Shown: positions 16,021-24,930, counted from the stretch's first letter. The stretch is 55,083 nt of DNA from Streptomyces sp. SA15 (GCF_002291145.1 NZ_NTGE01000165.1:1-55083); one strand, 5' to 3'. Made by a program: numbers and translations. The notes: generated by a model from the sequence alone, not told the origin.

Positions 16021-17631
16021 GCGAGGGGCTCCGCGCCGGTGTTGGCGGCCAGGAACTCGGTGATCTCGGCGTGACGCTGCTGGAGACGGTGCCGCAGGAG
16101 GGGAGGCATGGTCGGCCGGGCCGCCATCCTCTTCTCCAGGCCAGCCAGTTCCCGCATCCAGGCAGCGACGTTCTCCGGGGTGAGGGCAACATTTCTGCAG
16201 GCCAGGGGCTTGCAGCCGCCGTGGTCGGGAAGTCCATCGCTTCCGCCGCGCTTCGCCTTGTCACAGAGGGCCTTGGCGGGGTCGCGGACGCAGGTGATGT
16301 ATTCGCCGGGATAGATCGCTGGGTCATGCCGTTTCATGATCCGCTTCAGGCGATGCTTGTCGAGCGCGATCTGTCCCTGGAACTGGGCTCGTTCGCCGAA
16401 CTCGCCGAGTCGCCGGGCGACCTCTTCGGCCGATGGGCCGGTCAGGTCGGTGTGTTCGTGGGCGTCGATCATCGCGATGTAGGTCTCGCCGCGGGCGAGG
16501 GCCTGTTCGCTCTCGACTTCTGCCCGGAATCCGGAGGCGCTGGTGCCCGCGTATCCTTCGAACATTTGGATTGATTGATGCCGATATTGCAGGGCTCCGG
16601 CGACGACTCCGCCGGGCCGTCGTGCGATGAACCACGCGAGCGTGCGCCGGAAGACGCTGGTCTTAAACCCGGTGCGGCTGCGACCGGCTGCAGGGATGCT
16701 GTCGGACCGGCCGGAGGTGTCGCAGAGCTGATTGACGTAGGTGATGAATCTATTGATCTGTGTGCCCGTCGCCTTGGTGGTGAGAGCGTCGGCCGATCCC
16801 TTCTTGGCGTCGGATCCGTGACGGAGGCGGGCGAAGAGGAAGTCGGTCTCGGTTGGTTGGAGGCGTTCGAGGACGTCGATGGCCCGGGCGACGGGCTCGC
16901 CGACGACCCAGGTCGCCTCGACGCCGGCGGAGCGTGTCGGTGCGGACGGCCCGCCAGTTGGCGTCGGCGGCCAGGATGTCCGAGGCGAACTCGTCGACGA
17001 ACCGCAGGGCCCAGCCCAGCAGCGGTCCCATCGTCTCCTCGGGGAGCCGGTCGGTGGCGTTCTCGCCACGGCGGGGCGCCTTCGACTCACCCCACTCCGG
17101 GATGTGGAGCGGGTCGAAGGAGAGTGCATGCTCGTCGAGGTGGAACCGCCAGCGCCAGAGGAGCCGGATGACGCCTCTCGCGATCGTCCGGCGGTCAGAA
17201 GACCAGGGATAGAGCACGTTGAGCTGCTTGCGGTAGGCGGCCAGGTCGTCCGGGGTGAGGGTGGACAGGTCAGTGCGGTGCAGTTCCCAACGTTTGTCCA
17301 GCCAGGTCAGGAATGCCTTCATGTGGGTGAAGGTGATCCTGATGGAGGTGATGCCCGGCGAGGACTCGCCGTCCGGCGGTTCGACGGACAGCAAGTGGTA
17401 GAAGAGCTTCTTCGCCGCCGACCGGAACCGCTGCGGAAGGCTCGGGAAGTTCAGGATGAGTGCGGCGTCGTGCGCTTTGAGCTGGGCGGGCCAGAGCCGC
17501 CAGATGTCTTCGCCGTAGCGGGAGGTGTCTTCCAGCCGGAACCCGGGCCGCAGCTGGCGGCCGTGCAGGACGTGGATGTTCTGCAGGGCGAGATCGGCAG
17601 GCGGGGAAGCGGCGAACGTGGCAAGGCTCAT
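16017..17631 (-). pseudogene. Tyrosine recombinase (third of the trio), frameshifted
   Basis: ATG 17631 overlaps the stop of the upstream recombinase (ATGA). The first frame runs from SLATFAASPPADLALQNIHVL to WRAVRTDTLRR, and the second frame continues as VEATWVVGEPVARAIDVLERLQP to the end. One extra base near 16922-16930 (in GCCGGCG) accounts for it. The C-terminal part holds FKTSVFRRTLAWFIARR and LQYRHQSIQMFEGYAG, which supply Arg, His and Tyr of the catalytic site, then a Cys-rich tail (CVRDPAKALC, CKPLAC). About 535 residues if repaired. A one-base assembly error is possible. Confidence 0.7.
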
Positions 17632-19526
17632 GGCTGTTCCCAGGGGGCTTCGACGAGGTCGAGGAGAGCGTCGGGCAGGGGGTTCTTGCGTTCCTTGGCG
17701 ACCTCGGCCGGCGAGAACTTGGTGAGGATGTCGCGCCGGATCGCGATCCAGGCCGGGCCGTAGCGCTTCCACCAGTCGATCTCGTTCATCCGCTGTCGCA
17801 GGGCGCCGAGGCTGTCGAGGAGGCCGAGAAGTTTGGGCAGGTGGGTGCGGGTGACCAGGCAGTTCCCGCAGTGGAAGCAGTCCAGGAATGAGTCGCCGCA
17901 TGGCGCCTGGGTCTCCGGGTTGTGATCATGGTCCTCGCAGGCGGTCCAGGCCGTGTCCAGTTCGCCGCCCGCCAGTTTGCGGGCGGTGTCCGGGGTCATG
18001 CCGGCCTCCTCCAGGTCGTGCGCGGTGCCAGCCTCGGGCAGGACCTTCGGGCCGCCGCCGCGGCGTTCGGCGGCTCGCCTGTGGGCGTCGGCGGCGGCAC
18101 GTTCGGCGTCCACGAGCGCTTCGGAGACGACCTCCGCGGCCCACTCCCGGGTCGGTTCGGCCGGCTTGAGATAGTTGGCGTAGAGGACCTGGGCGGTGTT
18201 GCTCTTTGCGGAGGACGGCAGGTGGCCGCCCATCTGCCGGGTGCGGCGGGCATCCACGCTGGTCTTGATCTGGTTGAAAGTGATCCGCAGTGGCGGTGCC
18301 GGTGGCTGCTTGCCGTTCTTCCTCGGCGGTGGGTCCGCCAACACCGGCTTGGGACGCTCCGCTGCCCAGGCGGAGATCTTCATCGCGGATCCGTGGCCGA
18401 GGTCTGCCTCGAACGGAGCCCAGTGCTCCGCGATACCCGTGTTGCCGTCGCGGTGATTGTTGCGCCAGAGCGCGAACGCGGTGGTGGCGCCGCAGAAGGC
18501 CCGGCCGCGGGCGGTCAGCTCCAGCAGCAGGAGATAGAGGCCGCCGGGCGTGTGCAGTTCACGGTTCTTCGGTCCGATCTCCCAGGTCACCGTCTCGAAC
18601 CAGCGCTTGGCGCCCCGGCGGCGTTTGACCACGGTCAACTCGACGGCGCGGTCTTCCAGCAGCCGGTGGTTGACCGGCAACTCCTTGACCGACTCTCCGT
18701 TCCGCTCGGTGACGATCATCAGGAGGACCACCAGGGGTGCCAGGTCCTTCCAGGTCAGGAACAGCTCGGAGGCGAAGGCGACTCTCTGGGCCTGCCGTTC
18801 CTGGCGGCGTCGGGCGGGCTCTGGGACGACGCCGCTGTCGGCCATCAAGGCCAGCATCTCGCCCCGCTGAAGGTCGTCCTCGCCGAGCTTGCCGGGGTCC
18901 TCGCGATAGCGTCGCAGCAGGTCCTCGCTGGCCCGCAGGCGCCGGGCGATCCGCGCGGTGTCAGCCCTTGCCGCGGCCGTCAGCCGGTCCAGTTCCCCGA
19001 TCGAGTAGCCCCCGACCGGCTGTGCCGGTGGCTTCGGCAGGCGCCGGTTGAACGCGTCCAGTGCCTCGGCCGGGAAGTCGTCCTTCAGCTGTGGGTCGGT
19101 GAACTGCGTGCGCAGCTCCAGCAGCATCGAGTACTTCGTTCGCGGGGAAATGTCCGTGCGGCCCCGGTAGGCGTCGACGTGTGCGCGGGTCAACTGCTGC
19201 GAAGACCCGGGCGGCGGGTCGAGGGACGGCAGGAACTCGGCCCAGTTCTGGACCGCGTTCCAGGCATGCCGCGAGCTCTCCAGGGTCCTGGCGCCGCCGC
19301 TGTAGCCGGTCCGCAGGGCGACCGACCGGGCCAGGAACAGACGCCAGCCCGGCATCGGCAGCGTACTGAAGTCGAAGGTGCGGCTGCGGCCGTCCTCGCC
19401 GTGGAAGTCGACGGCCAGGGAGTCCGCCGCGTCCGTCCTGACCAGCGGCGGGGCCTCGTAGGCTCCGGAAGGTGTCGCGGCCGGGCGGCCTGGTCCGGTG
19501 CTGCCCCGGCCGTGGCGCCGACTCAC
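17628..19526 (-). CDS. Tyrosine recombinase-like protein (second of the trio)
   Basis: This 632-residue protein starts at GTG 19526, overlapping the previous stop (GTGA). A SAM-like N-terminal region is followed by a recombinase core: TERNGESVKELPVN near the catalytic Arg position, KRRRGAKRWFETV near the Lys, and RRTRQMGGHLPSS...QVLYANYL supplying Arg, His and Tyr candidates. The C-terminal ~100 residues contain a zinc-binding CFHCGNCLVTRTHLPKLL preceded by further Cys/His (CEDHDHN). The order of two large overlapping recombinases plus a third fits recombinase-in-trio or Tn554-type mobile units, where several recombinases act together on one site. Confidence 0.75.
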   Translation of the reverse strand: MSRRHGRGSTGPGRPAATPSGAYEAPPLVRTDAADSLAVDFHGEDGRSRTFDFSTLPMPGWRLFLARSVALRTGYSGGARTLESSRHAWNAVQNWAEFLPSLDPPPGSSQQLTRAHVDAYRGRTDISPRTKYSMLLELRTQFTDPQLKDDFPAEALDAFNRRLPKPPAQPVGGYSIGELDRLTAAARADTARIARRLRASEDLLRRYREDPGKLGEDDLQRGEMLALMADSGVVPEPARRRQERQAQRVAFASELFLTWKDLAPLVVLLMIVTERNGESVKELPVNHRLLEDRAVELTVVKRRRGAKRWFETVTWEIGPKNRELHTPGGLYLLLLELTARGRAFCGATTAFALWRNNHRDGNTGIAEHWAPFEADLGHGSAMKISAWAAERPKPVLADPPPRKNGKQPPAPPLRITFNQIKTSVDARRTRQMGGHLPSSAKSNTAQVLYANYLKPAEPTREWAAEVVSEALVDAERAAADAHRRAAERRGGGPKVLPEAGTAHDLEEAGMTPDTARKLAGGELDTAWTACEDHDHNPETQAPCGDSFLDCFHCGNCLVTRTHLPKLLGLLDSLGALRQRMNEIDWWKRYGPAWIAIRRDILTKFSPAEVAKERKNPLPDALLDLVEAPWEQP

Positions 19527-21082
19527 CGCGTCACCGCTCCTTCGGGCAGGTCGGCGGGTGGCGTCCCGTCGCCGAGCTCGACGACCGGGGTGTCCCGCGG
19601 GTCCTCCCAGGTGTCCGGGACAAGGGCCATGCGCGTCTCCATCTCCAGTTCCTGTAGCGCATGCAGATAGATCAGGGTCGACAATTGCGAGGCGTGACCG
19701 AGCCTGCGGCGGATCCAGTCCACCGGGTCTCCGAAGATCTTCTGGTAGTGCTGGCGCTGGGCCGGATTCATCTCGCCGAGCGCCGCGAGGTGGCCGCGCT
19801 GGAGCTGTTCCAGAGTGATCACGGCGAAGGTGTGCCTGCAGAGGTGGGCGTGCGCCCTCTCCTCCAGCCCGGCCTCCTCGCAGCGCTGGTTGGCCGCGGT
19901 GAACATGTCCTTCCAGGTCGACAAGGCCAGCGGCATCCCGTCTTCGCCGAGCCAGAACATCGCCGGCTCGAGGCCCTGCTCGGTGTCCACCAGCAGCCGG
20001 CGACGTTCCAGCGGGCCGAGCAGACGCACGTCCACCCGCTGCCCGGCCATCGCCCCCGAGGTGTACTGGGCAAGGCGCGGAAATTCCGGGTCCGAGATCA
20101 CCAACGGTCGGCGGATCCGCCGGTAGCGGCCTGCGGCCTGGGCCTCCTCCACCACCAGGGCCCGGTCCTCGAGGGCGTAGGCCGTCAGGTCCCGACGCGA
20201 GGAGGCCGGCGCATAGAGCCCCCGGGCGGACTCCCGCTTCGCGATCGACTTCGGAAGCCAGAACTTGCTGTATCCGGGCGGCCCCTCACCCAGCGGGATC
20301 TCGGACTTCAGCAGGGTGGACTGTTCCTCGAGCCGCATGCCGCCGCGGACCAGCATGTCCGTGAACGTCGCGTTGCGCGAAGCCCATCGGCCCCGGAAGT
20401 TGTCCCTCGGCAGCCCGTCGCGGTCGTATCCCCGTACCCCCACGTCCCGCCAGCGCCGGTAGGCCGCAGCCGGTAGCCACTCGATCCTCTCGCCACCCTC
20501 ATCGTGCGCGTAGGACGCCGGGACCTTCTTCCTCTCCGTGACGACGGGCCGGCCGCCTGACGAGGTCGCCCTCTCTTTGGCCTCTCGCAGGGGGATCGGG
20601 ATCTCGGCGACCCACTTCTGCCGCTTCGCGTGCTTGTAGAACTGGAACACGTGCGAGATGTCCTGGCTCCAGGTCGCGCCGCCGATGCGAGGCCCTTTCG
20701 CGTCCTGACGCCGCCAGTGGCGGTAGGCCCGGTGGTCATCCTCCGTCGCATCACGCCAGTCCTTGGCCCAGCGGGCCTGGTGCAGGAACGTAAAGTAGCC
20801 AGCCAGGGCCCTCGCCCGGTTCCTCTGGCTGTTCAGCGGACCCTCGAGATAGTCCACCCGATGGAGGTACGAGTTCAGGTCAACGTCGTAGACGTACCGG
20901 GGTGACAGCAAGTACGGCGTTCCGTCAGGAATGCCCTGGTCATCGAGCCAGCACTCCCACTCCTCAGGACGAATCTGCAGGTACCAGAGCTCATCACGCG
21001 GCTGCGGTAAGTCCCGCGAGGTGAAGTGGACGGACCAGCGATTTCGACTCAACACCCGCGGACCGTACAGGTACGAGGTCAC
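19523..21082 (-). CDS. Tyrosine recombinase (first of the trio)
   Basis: Likely start GTG 21082 (GTG 21097 also possible); the frame runs on into the disrupted regulator gene, so an upstream start is not informative. The ~519-residue protein has an N-terminal SAM-like region (DYLEGPLNSQRNRARALAGYF), Arg in LVRGGMRLEEQSTLLKSEI, and the C-terminal catalytic set HAHLCRHTFAVITLEQL, IRRRLGHASQLSTLIYLHAL (His and Tyr). It lies only about 20 bases inside the proposed island end and reads inward. It could therefore be transcribed from the promoter of the regulator gene it interrupts. Confidence 0.8.
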   Translation of the reverse strand: MTSYLYGPRVLSRNRWSVHFTSRDLPQPRDELWYLQIRPEEWECWLDDQGIPDGTPYLLSPRYVYDVDLNSYLHRVDYLEGPLNSQRNRARALAGYFTFLHQARWAKDWRDATEDDHRAYRHWRRQDAKGPRIGGATWSQDISHVFQFYKHAKRQKWVAEIPIPLREAKERATSSGGRPVVTERKKVPASYAHDEGGERIEWLPAAAYRRWRDVGVRGYDRDGLPRDNFRGRWASRNATFTDMLVRGGMRLEEQSTLLKSEIPLGEGPPGYSKFWLPKSIAKRESARGLYAPASSRRDLTAYALEDRALVVEEAQAAGRYRRIRRPLVISDPEFPRLAQYTSGAMAGQRVDVRLLGPLERRRLLVDTEQGLEPAMFWLGEDGMPLALSTWKDMFTAANQRCEEAGLEERAHAHLCRHTFAVITLEQLQRGHLAALGEMNPAQRQHYQKIFGDPVDWIRRRLGHASQLSTLIYLHALQELEMETRMALVPDTWEDPRDTPVVELGDGTPPADLPEGAVTR

Positions 21083-21100
21083 TGACCGGTCGTGCACAAG

Positions 21101-21500
21101 CGAGGTCGCCCAGAAGACCGGCGCCCATGTCGTGGTCCCCTGCCTCGTGGGCGTTGTGCAGGCCGGCGATCCAGTACTGGCTGGCGTGGGTGTGGCGGCC
21201 CAGGTCGAAGCGGTCCCAGGCGACGGTCTGGGACAGGGACGCCGCCAGGGTCGGCCAGTCGGCGGCACGAACGATGTCCGCGGGCCAGCCGAGCGCTTCG
21301 GCGATGTAGATCTGGGATTCCTCGCTGGGCTCGACGCCACGTTGCCATTTACGCACCCGCGCCTCGTCCGTGCCTGAGCGCAGACCACGCCGGGCGGCAG
21401 CGGCACGAATACCGGAGACGAGCTCGTCCATCGTCATGCCGAGCGCGAGCCGCGCCAGGGCCAGCGGGTGACGGGTGGTCTCTTCCACACCTTCATCCAA
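21101..21500 (-). pseudogene. XRE-type regulator, N-terminal fragment
   Basis: The product begins MDEGVEETTRHPLALARLALG (TTG 21500 or GTG 21488). Then comes a helix-turn-helix region MTMDELVSGIRAAAARRGLRSG...RVRKWQRGVEPSEES and the start of TPR-like helices ending in HDMGAGLLGDLA. At 21100 the island begins. The downstream half of the same gene lies at 6192-6503. Such HTH/TPR proteins are usually regulators of neighbouring operons, here the divergent glycosyltransferase/SAM synthetase operon. Loss of this gene would deregulate that operon. Confidence 0.7.
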
Positions 21501-21561
21501 TCACCCAGCGCACAGGACCGGTTACTCCTGCGCGGTGGCGGGACCCCTGCGGGACCCCCTC

Positions 21562-21588
21562 CAACTGCTCGACCCAGTCGAACAGTTG
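21562..21588. promoter_or_regulatory. Palindrome between the split regulator and the glycosyltransferase operon
   Basis: CAACTGCTCGA and TCGAACAGTTG form an 11-base dyad with one mismatch around a 5-base centre (CCCAG). It lies midway in the 160-base divergent intergenic region. It is a candidate operator for the XRE-type regulator; inference. Confidence 0.45.
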
Positions 21589-21663
21589 AGCCCATTCTCG
21601 TCTTCTCGTGCCGCAGCGCGCGGCAACGGGATCCCACTGGAGCTTGGGAAGAGAGGAGCACCG

Positions 21664-22656
21664 ATGGCAGCACAGTCGGATACGCCGCTGGTGTCCGTGG
21701 TCGTCAGCGCCCGCGGAAACACCGCGAACGTGCGAAGTCTGCTGAATAGGCTGGCAGCGCAGACGCTGCCCGGCGGACAGATGGAAGCGGTCGTCGTCGA
21801 CAACGACCCGCCCGGCCCCGTCCGGCCGATCGCTGACGCCGTACGCGACGGCGACTGGCCGTTTCCCGTGCGGGTGCTGTACGAGCCGACCCCAGGGTTG
21901 AGCGCGGGCCGCAACCGCGGAATCTGCGCGGCCCGCGGACAGTACGTCGCCATCACCGACCCCGACATCACCCCCGAACCCGGCTGGCTGCAGGCCCTCG
22001 TCACCGCGATCGAGGAAGAGAAGGTGTTCGCCGTCGGCGGCCGCACCCACGTCACCTACCCGGGCGGCCAGATCACGGCGTTGACGAAGGCACTGCGCGA
22101 GTGCCACGGCGCGGTGGACTGGCCCGAGGACCGGGCGCCGGCCGTGTGGCCGTACTGGGTCACCGGCTGCAACCTGCTCTTCCACCGCCAGACCGCGCTC
22201 GACATCGGCCTGTTCCGTACCGATCTCGGGCGCCGCGGGCGGTGGATGGGCGACTGCGAGGACCTCGAGTTCATCGACCGGGCCCGCCAGGCCGGCCACC
22301 AGACCCTCATCGAGCCGGCCGCCGTCGCCTCCCACCCCATCTACCGCCAGGAGACCACCCTGCGGTACTTCGTGCGCCAGGGCGCCGGGCACGGCGTGTG
22401 CGTCGCCCGGATGCACCTGAGCGTGATCGTGGAGCCCGCCGCGATCCAGGCCGGCAGCGACGCGGTGCACGCCGCCGTCATCAACCTCGCCGCCGGGTGG
22501 ACCTTCCTGGACCGTGCCCGCGCCGTCGAAGGCGCCCGCGACCTCGCCCGGATCAGCGCCTATCACCTCGAACGTGGCCGCCTGTGCTTACTCGGCCGCC
22601 GCCCCATCGCCCTCGCCCAGCACGCCCCCGAGAAGGAGATTCCCGCATGGACGTGA
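21664..22656 (+). CDS. Glycosyltransferase family 2
   Basis: ATG 21664 follows AGAGGAG at 21652-21658; an upstream in-frame start at 21475 lacks a site. The 330-residue protein has the GT-A fold pattern: VSVVVSARGNTANVRSLLNRL, then VVVDNDPP, PGLSAGRNRGICAARGQYVAITDPDI (DxD-type motif at residues 99-101), GWL and WVTGCNLLFHRQTALDIGLF. ED in WMGDCEDLEFIDRARQAG is the likely catalytic base. It probably moves a sugar from a nucleotide donor to a small acceptor; the acceptor is unknown. A TTA codon at 22588-22590 (near codon 309) makes its translation bldA-dependent in Streptomyces. It overlaps the next gene by ten bases. Confidence 0.85.
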   Translation: MAAQSDTPLVSVVVSARGNTANVRSLLNRLAAQTLPGGQMEAVVVDNDPPGPVRPIADAVRDGDWPFPVRVLYEPTPGLSAGRNRGICAARGQYVAITDPDITPEPGWLQALVTAIEEEKVFAVGGRTHVTYPGGQITALTKALRECHGAVDWPEDRAPAVWPYWVTGCNLLFHRQTALDIGLFRTDLGRRGRWMGDCEDLEFIDRARQAGHQTLIEPAAVASHPIYRQETTLRYFVRQGAGHGVCVARMHLSVIVEPAAIQAGSDAVHAAVINLAAGWTFLDRARAVEGARDLARISAYHLERGRLCLLGRRPIALAQHAPEKEIPAWT

Positions 22657-23891
22657 CCACGACGGCCGGACTGACCGCCGCTTCGGCCCTGTTGGGCGTC
22701 GAAGTCGTCGAACGCAAGGGGGCCGGTCACCCCGACACCCTCGCCGACGGAGTGGCAGAGGCGATCTCCCGCGCCTACAGCCGCTACTGCCTCGAGGAGT
22801 TCGGCGCGATCCTGCACCACAACACCGACAAGACTTCCCTGCTGGGCGGGGCCGCCGACGTGCGCTTCGGGCACGGCGAGCTCACCGTGCCCGTCCAGGT
22901 CCTGGTCAACGGGCGCATCACCGCCGCCCTCGGCGACCACGCCATTCCGGTCGCCGCCATCGTCACCACCGCCGCGCGCGACTACCTCGCCCAGGCCCTG
23001 CCGCTACTCGACGTCGACCGGTGGGTCGATGTACGGCCGCGACTAACCCAGGCCTCCAGCCCCGGCGCCGTCAGTGCCCCGGATGCCGCCCCGCGCGAGG
23101 CCTCCCGCCAGCGGTGGTTCGCCCCGCGCACACTGGACGACCTCGCCGAACGGCACCGCATGTTCTCCAACGACACCAGCGCCGGCGTCGCCTACTGGCC
23201 GCTCGGGGTCGGCGAGCAGCTCGCCCTCGGCATCGCGGAACACCTGACGAGCGAGGCGTTCCGCGCCGAACACCCCTACTACGGCACCGACATCAAGGTC
23301 ATGGTCGTCCGCCACGGCCCGCGCGTGCAGCTGACCGCATGCGTGCCGCAGATCGCCTCCGAGACCCCGGACCTGGACACCTACATCGCCCACCGGACCC
23401 GCGCCCGAGACCTGATCACCGAACTCGCCGGCAGGATCGCGCCCGAACACCACGTCACGGTCTCCGTCAACACCCGCGACGACGACACCCGGCCCGAGCT
23501 GTACCTGACGGCCACCGGCTCCAGCATCGAGTCCGGTGACGAAGGCGTCGTCGGCCGCGGCAACCGCGCCAACGGCCTGATCAGCATGCTGAGGCCCTGG
23601 TCCGCCGAAGGCGTCTCCGGCAAGAACCCCGTCTACCACGTCGGCAAGCTCTACAACCTGGCCGCCGCCGAAGCCGCGCGCCGACTGCACGAGGAAACCG
23701 GGCTGGACTGCGCGGTCGCGCTCGTCTCCCAGTCCGGCCGGGACCTGACCGACCCCTGGCAGGCGATCGTGCAGAGCTCCGGGCCCAACCCCCTCGGCGC
23801 CGCCCGCGTCCGGCGGGTCATCGCCGACGTCATGGCAGACCTGGGCACGCTGCGCGAGCAGCTGCTCGAGGGAAAGCTGGCCACGGCATGA
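22647..23891 (+). CDS. Archaeal-type S-adenosylmethionine synthetase
   Basis: The 414-residue protein matches the archaeal AdoMet synthetase family (PF01941), not bacterial MetK. It has ERKGAGHPDTLADGVAEAISRAYSRY near residues 22-46, ILHHNTDKTSLLGG, GTDIKVMVVRHG, TATGSSIESGDEGVVGRGN and GKNPVYHVGKLYN. It makes SAM from ATP and methionine. It is internal to the operon, with ATG 22647 overlapping the glycosyltransferase end and GAAGGAG at 22632-22638. A dedicated second SAM synthetase beside a glycosyltransferase points to local supply for methylation in a small-molecule pathway; that is inference. No methyltransferase remains in the operon, which is cut downstream. Confidence 0.9.
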   Translation: MDVTTTAGLTAASALLGVEVVERKGAGHPDTLADGVAEAISRAYSRYCLEEFGAILHHNTDKTSLLGGAADVRFGHGELTVPVQVLVNGRITAALGDHAIPVAAIVTTAARDYLAQALPLLDVDRWVDVRPRLTQASSPGAVSAPDAAPREASRQRWFAPRTLDDLAERHRMFSNDTSAGVAYWPLGVGEQLALGIAEHLTSEAFRAEHPYYGTDIKVMVVRHGPRVQLTACVPQIASETPDLDTYIAHRTRARDLITELAGRIAPEHHVTVSVNTRDDDTRPELYLTATGSSIESGDEGVVGRGNRANGLISMLRPWSAEGVSGKNPVYHVGKLYNLAAAEAARRLHEETGLDCAVALVSQSGRDLTDPWQAIVQSSGPNPLGAARVRRVIADVMADLGTLREQLLEGKLATA

Positions 23892-24799
23892 CCGCGCCCG
23901 TCACCGACGACGTCACCGGGCGGTTCGTGCCCTGCCTCAACCCGGCCACCCTCTCCGGCATCCCGCTGCCGACGTTCCTCGCCCTGGCCGCGGGCGCCGG
24001 ATTTCCCACGGCCGAAGTCTCCATCCAGCAGGCCCAGGCCCACGGCCCCGCCCGGTTACGCGACCTGCTCCAGGAGCTCGGCGTGAAGGTGACCGCCGCG
24101 AGCGGCATCCTGCCCGCCGGACCCGTCCTGCCCGCCCCGCTGCTGACCGCCCCGGACACCTACCGCGCCTGCCTGGACGATCTGGACGGCCGACTCAAGG
24201 CCATGACCGCGCTGGGCTGCACCATCGCCACGACCGTCCTCAACCCCCGCTCCCCGCTCCACACCACCAAGGCGCGGGCCGTCGCGCGCAAGCGGATCGC
24301 CCAGCTCGCCACCGCGGCCGCCGTGCACGGAGTGCGGCTCGCCATCGAAGCCGTCAGCGTCCGCGCCGGGCTGCCGCCCGAGCTGGACGGCCCGCACCCA
24401 GTTGCCGACACCCTGCCGCAGCTGGCCGAACTGCTCGACGACACCGACACCGACCACGCCGGGCTGCTGGTGGACTCCTTCCACTGGGCGGCCGCCGGAG
24501 CCGACCCGGCCCACATCACCGGCCTCCCCCCGGGCACCGTCGCGCACGTACAGATCGCCGACACCCCGGCCAGCCCCACCGCCGGTGAACTCACCGACAG
24601 CCAACGCCTGTTCCCCGGAGACGGGACCGTGCCCTGGCCGGCCTTCGCCGACGCCCTGGCCCGGGCCGGCTATGCCGGGCCGGTGTCGGTGGAGCTGTTC
24701 AACCCCGCCTTGCGGGCGCTGCCCGCAGGCGAGATCGCCCGCCTGTCCCACCACGCGGCCACCCGCTGCTGGACCCTCGCGAAGGCAGGACCCCGATGA
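23888..24799 (+). CDS. Xylose-isomerase-like TIM-barrel protein (sugar phosphate isomerase/epimerase family)
   Basis: ATG 23888 overlaps the upstream stop (ATGA), so the gene is translationally coupled. The 303-residue protein shows the AP-endonuclease-2/xylose-isomerase barrel pattern: FPTAEVSIQQAQAHGPARLRDLL, GVRLAIEAVSV, HAGLLVDSFHWAAAGADP (metal-binding Asp and His), VAHVQIADTP, LFPGDGTVPWPAFADALARAGYAGPVSVELFNP (final Glu ligand). Members isomerise or epimerise sugars or inositol-like compounds with a divalent metal. The substrate is not predictable. Its place after a glycosyltransferase suggests it works on the same sugar or acceptor. Confidence 0.8.
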   Translation: MTAPVTDDVTGRFVPCLNPATLSGIPLPTFLALAAGAGFPTAEVSIQQAQAHGPARLRDLLQELGVKVTAASGILPAGPVLPAPLLTAPDTYRACLDDLDGRLKAMTALGCTIATTVLNPRSPLHTTKARAVARKRIAQLATAAAVHGVRLAIEAVSVRAGLPPELDGPHPVADTLPQLAELLDDTDTDHAGLLVDSFHWAAAGADPAHITGLPPGTVAHVQIADTPASPTAGELTDSQRLFPGDGTVPWPAFADALARAGYAGPVSVELFNPALRALPAGEIARLSHHAATRCWTLAKAGPR

Positions 24800-24930
24800 C
24801 CCCCACCCCCACCACCGTGCGGCCGTGGCGGCTGAACGTCAGCCCGGACGCGGTAAAGGCCAGCAGGTTGGTCAGGTTGGAGACCGGAAGCAGCAGGGAG
24901 GCCGTGTTCGACAGGTGCGCGCTGGCATAG
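24796..24930 (+). pseudogene. Start of a fourth operon gene, cut off after about 15 codons
   Basis: ATG 24796 overlaps the isomerase stop (ATGA), exactly as the previous gene junctions do. The first codons read MTPTPTTVRPWRLNV. From about 24838 the sequence is the reverse complement of a permease gene, and the frame stops at TAG 24928-24930. The missing gene's function cannot be read. Confidence 0.55.

Larger units (their letters stand above)
6509..21099. mobile_element. 14.6-kb island inserted in an XRE-type regulator gene
   Basis: The two halves of one minus-strand regulator gene flank this segment. At both junctions the top strand reads GCGAGGT (6502-6508 and 21100-21106). Joining the two copies removes 14,598 bp, a multiple of three, and gives a continuous GDLAYQAAWRGD reading. 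The segment holds an operon of three tyrosine recombinases with a coiled-coil protein next to the right end, plus hxlR, an oxidoreductase and SnoaL-like genes. A Tn3-family transposon inserted later. A 7-base direct repeat is what strand exchange by a tyrosine recombinase at a core site would leave. That the recombinases in the island made the insertion is an inference. The cargo could also have been joined in a second step, because a truncated SnoaL gene abuts the recombinase operon near 15.6 kb. Confidence 0.6.

Noticed and set aside
17922..19670. 582-codon plus-strand open frame opposite the second recombinase
   Set aside because: Antisense shadow; no start site and no recognisable domain.
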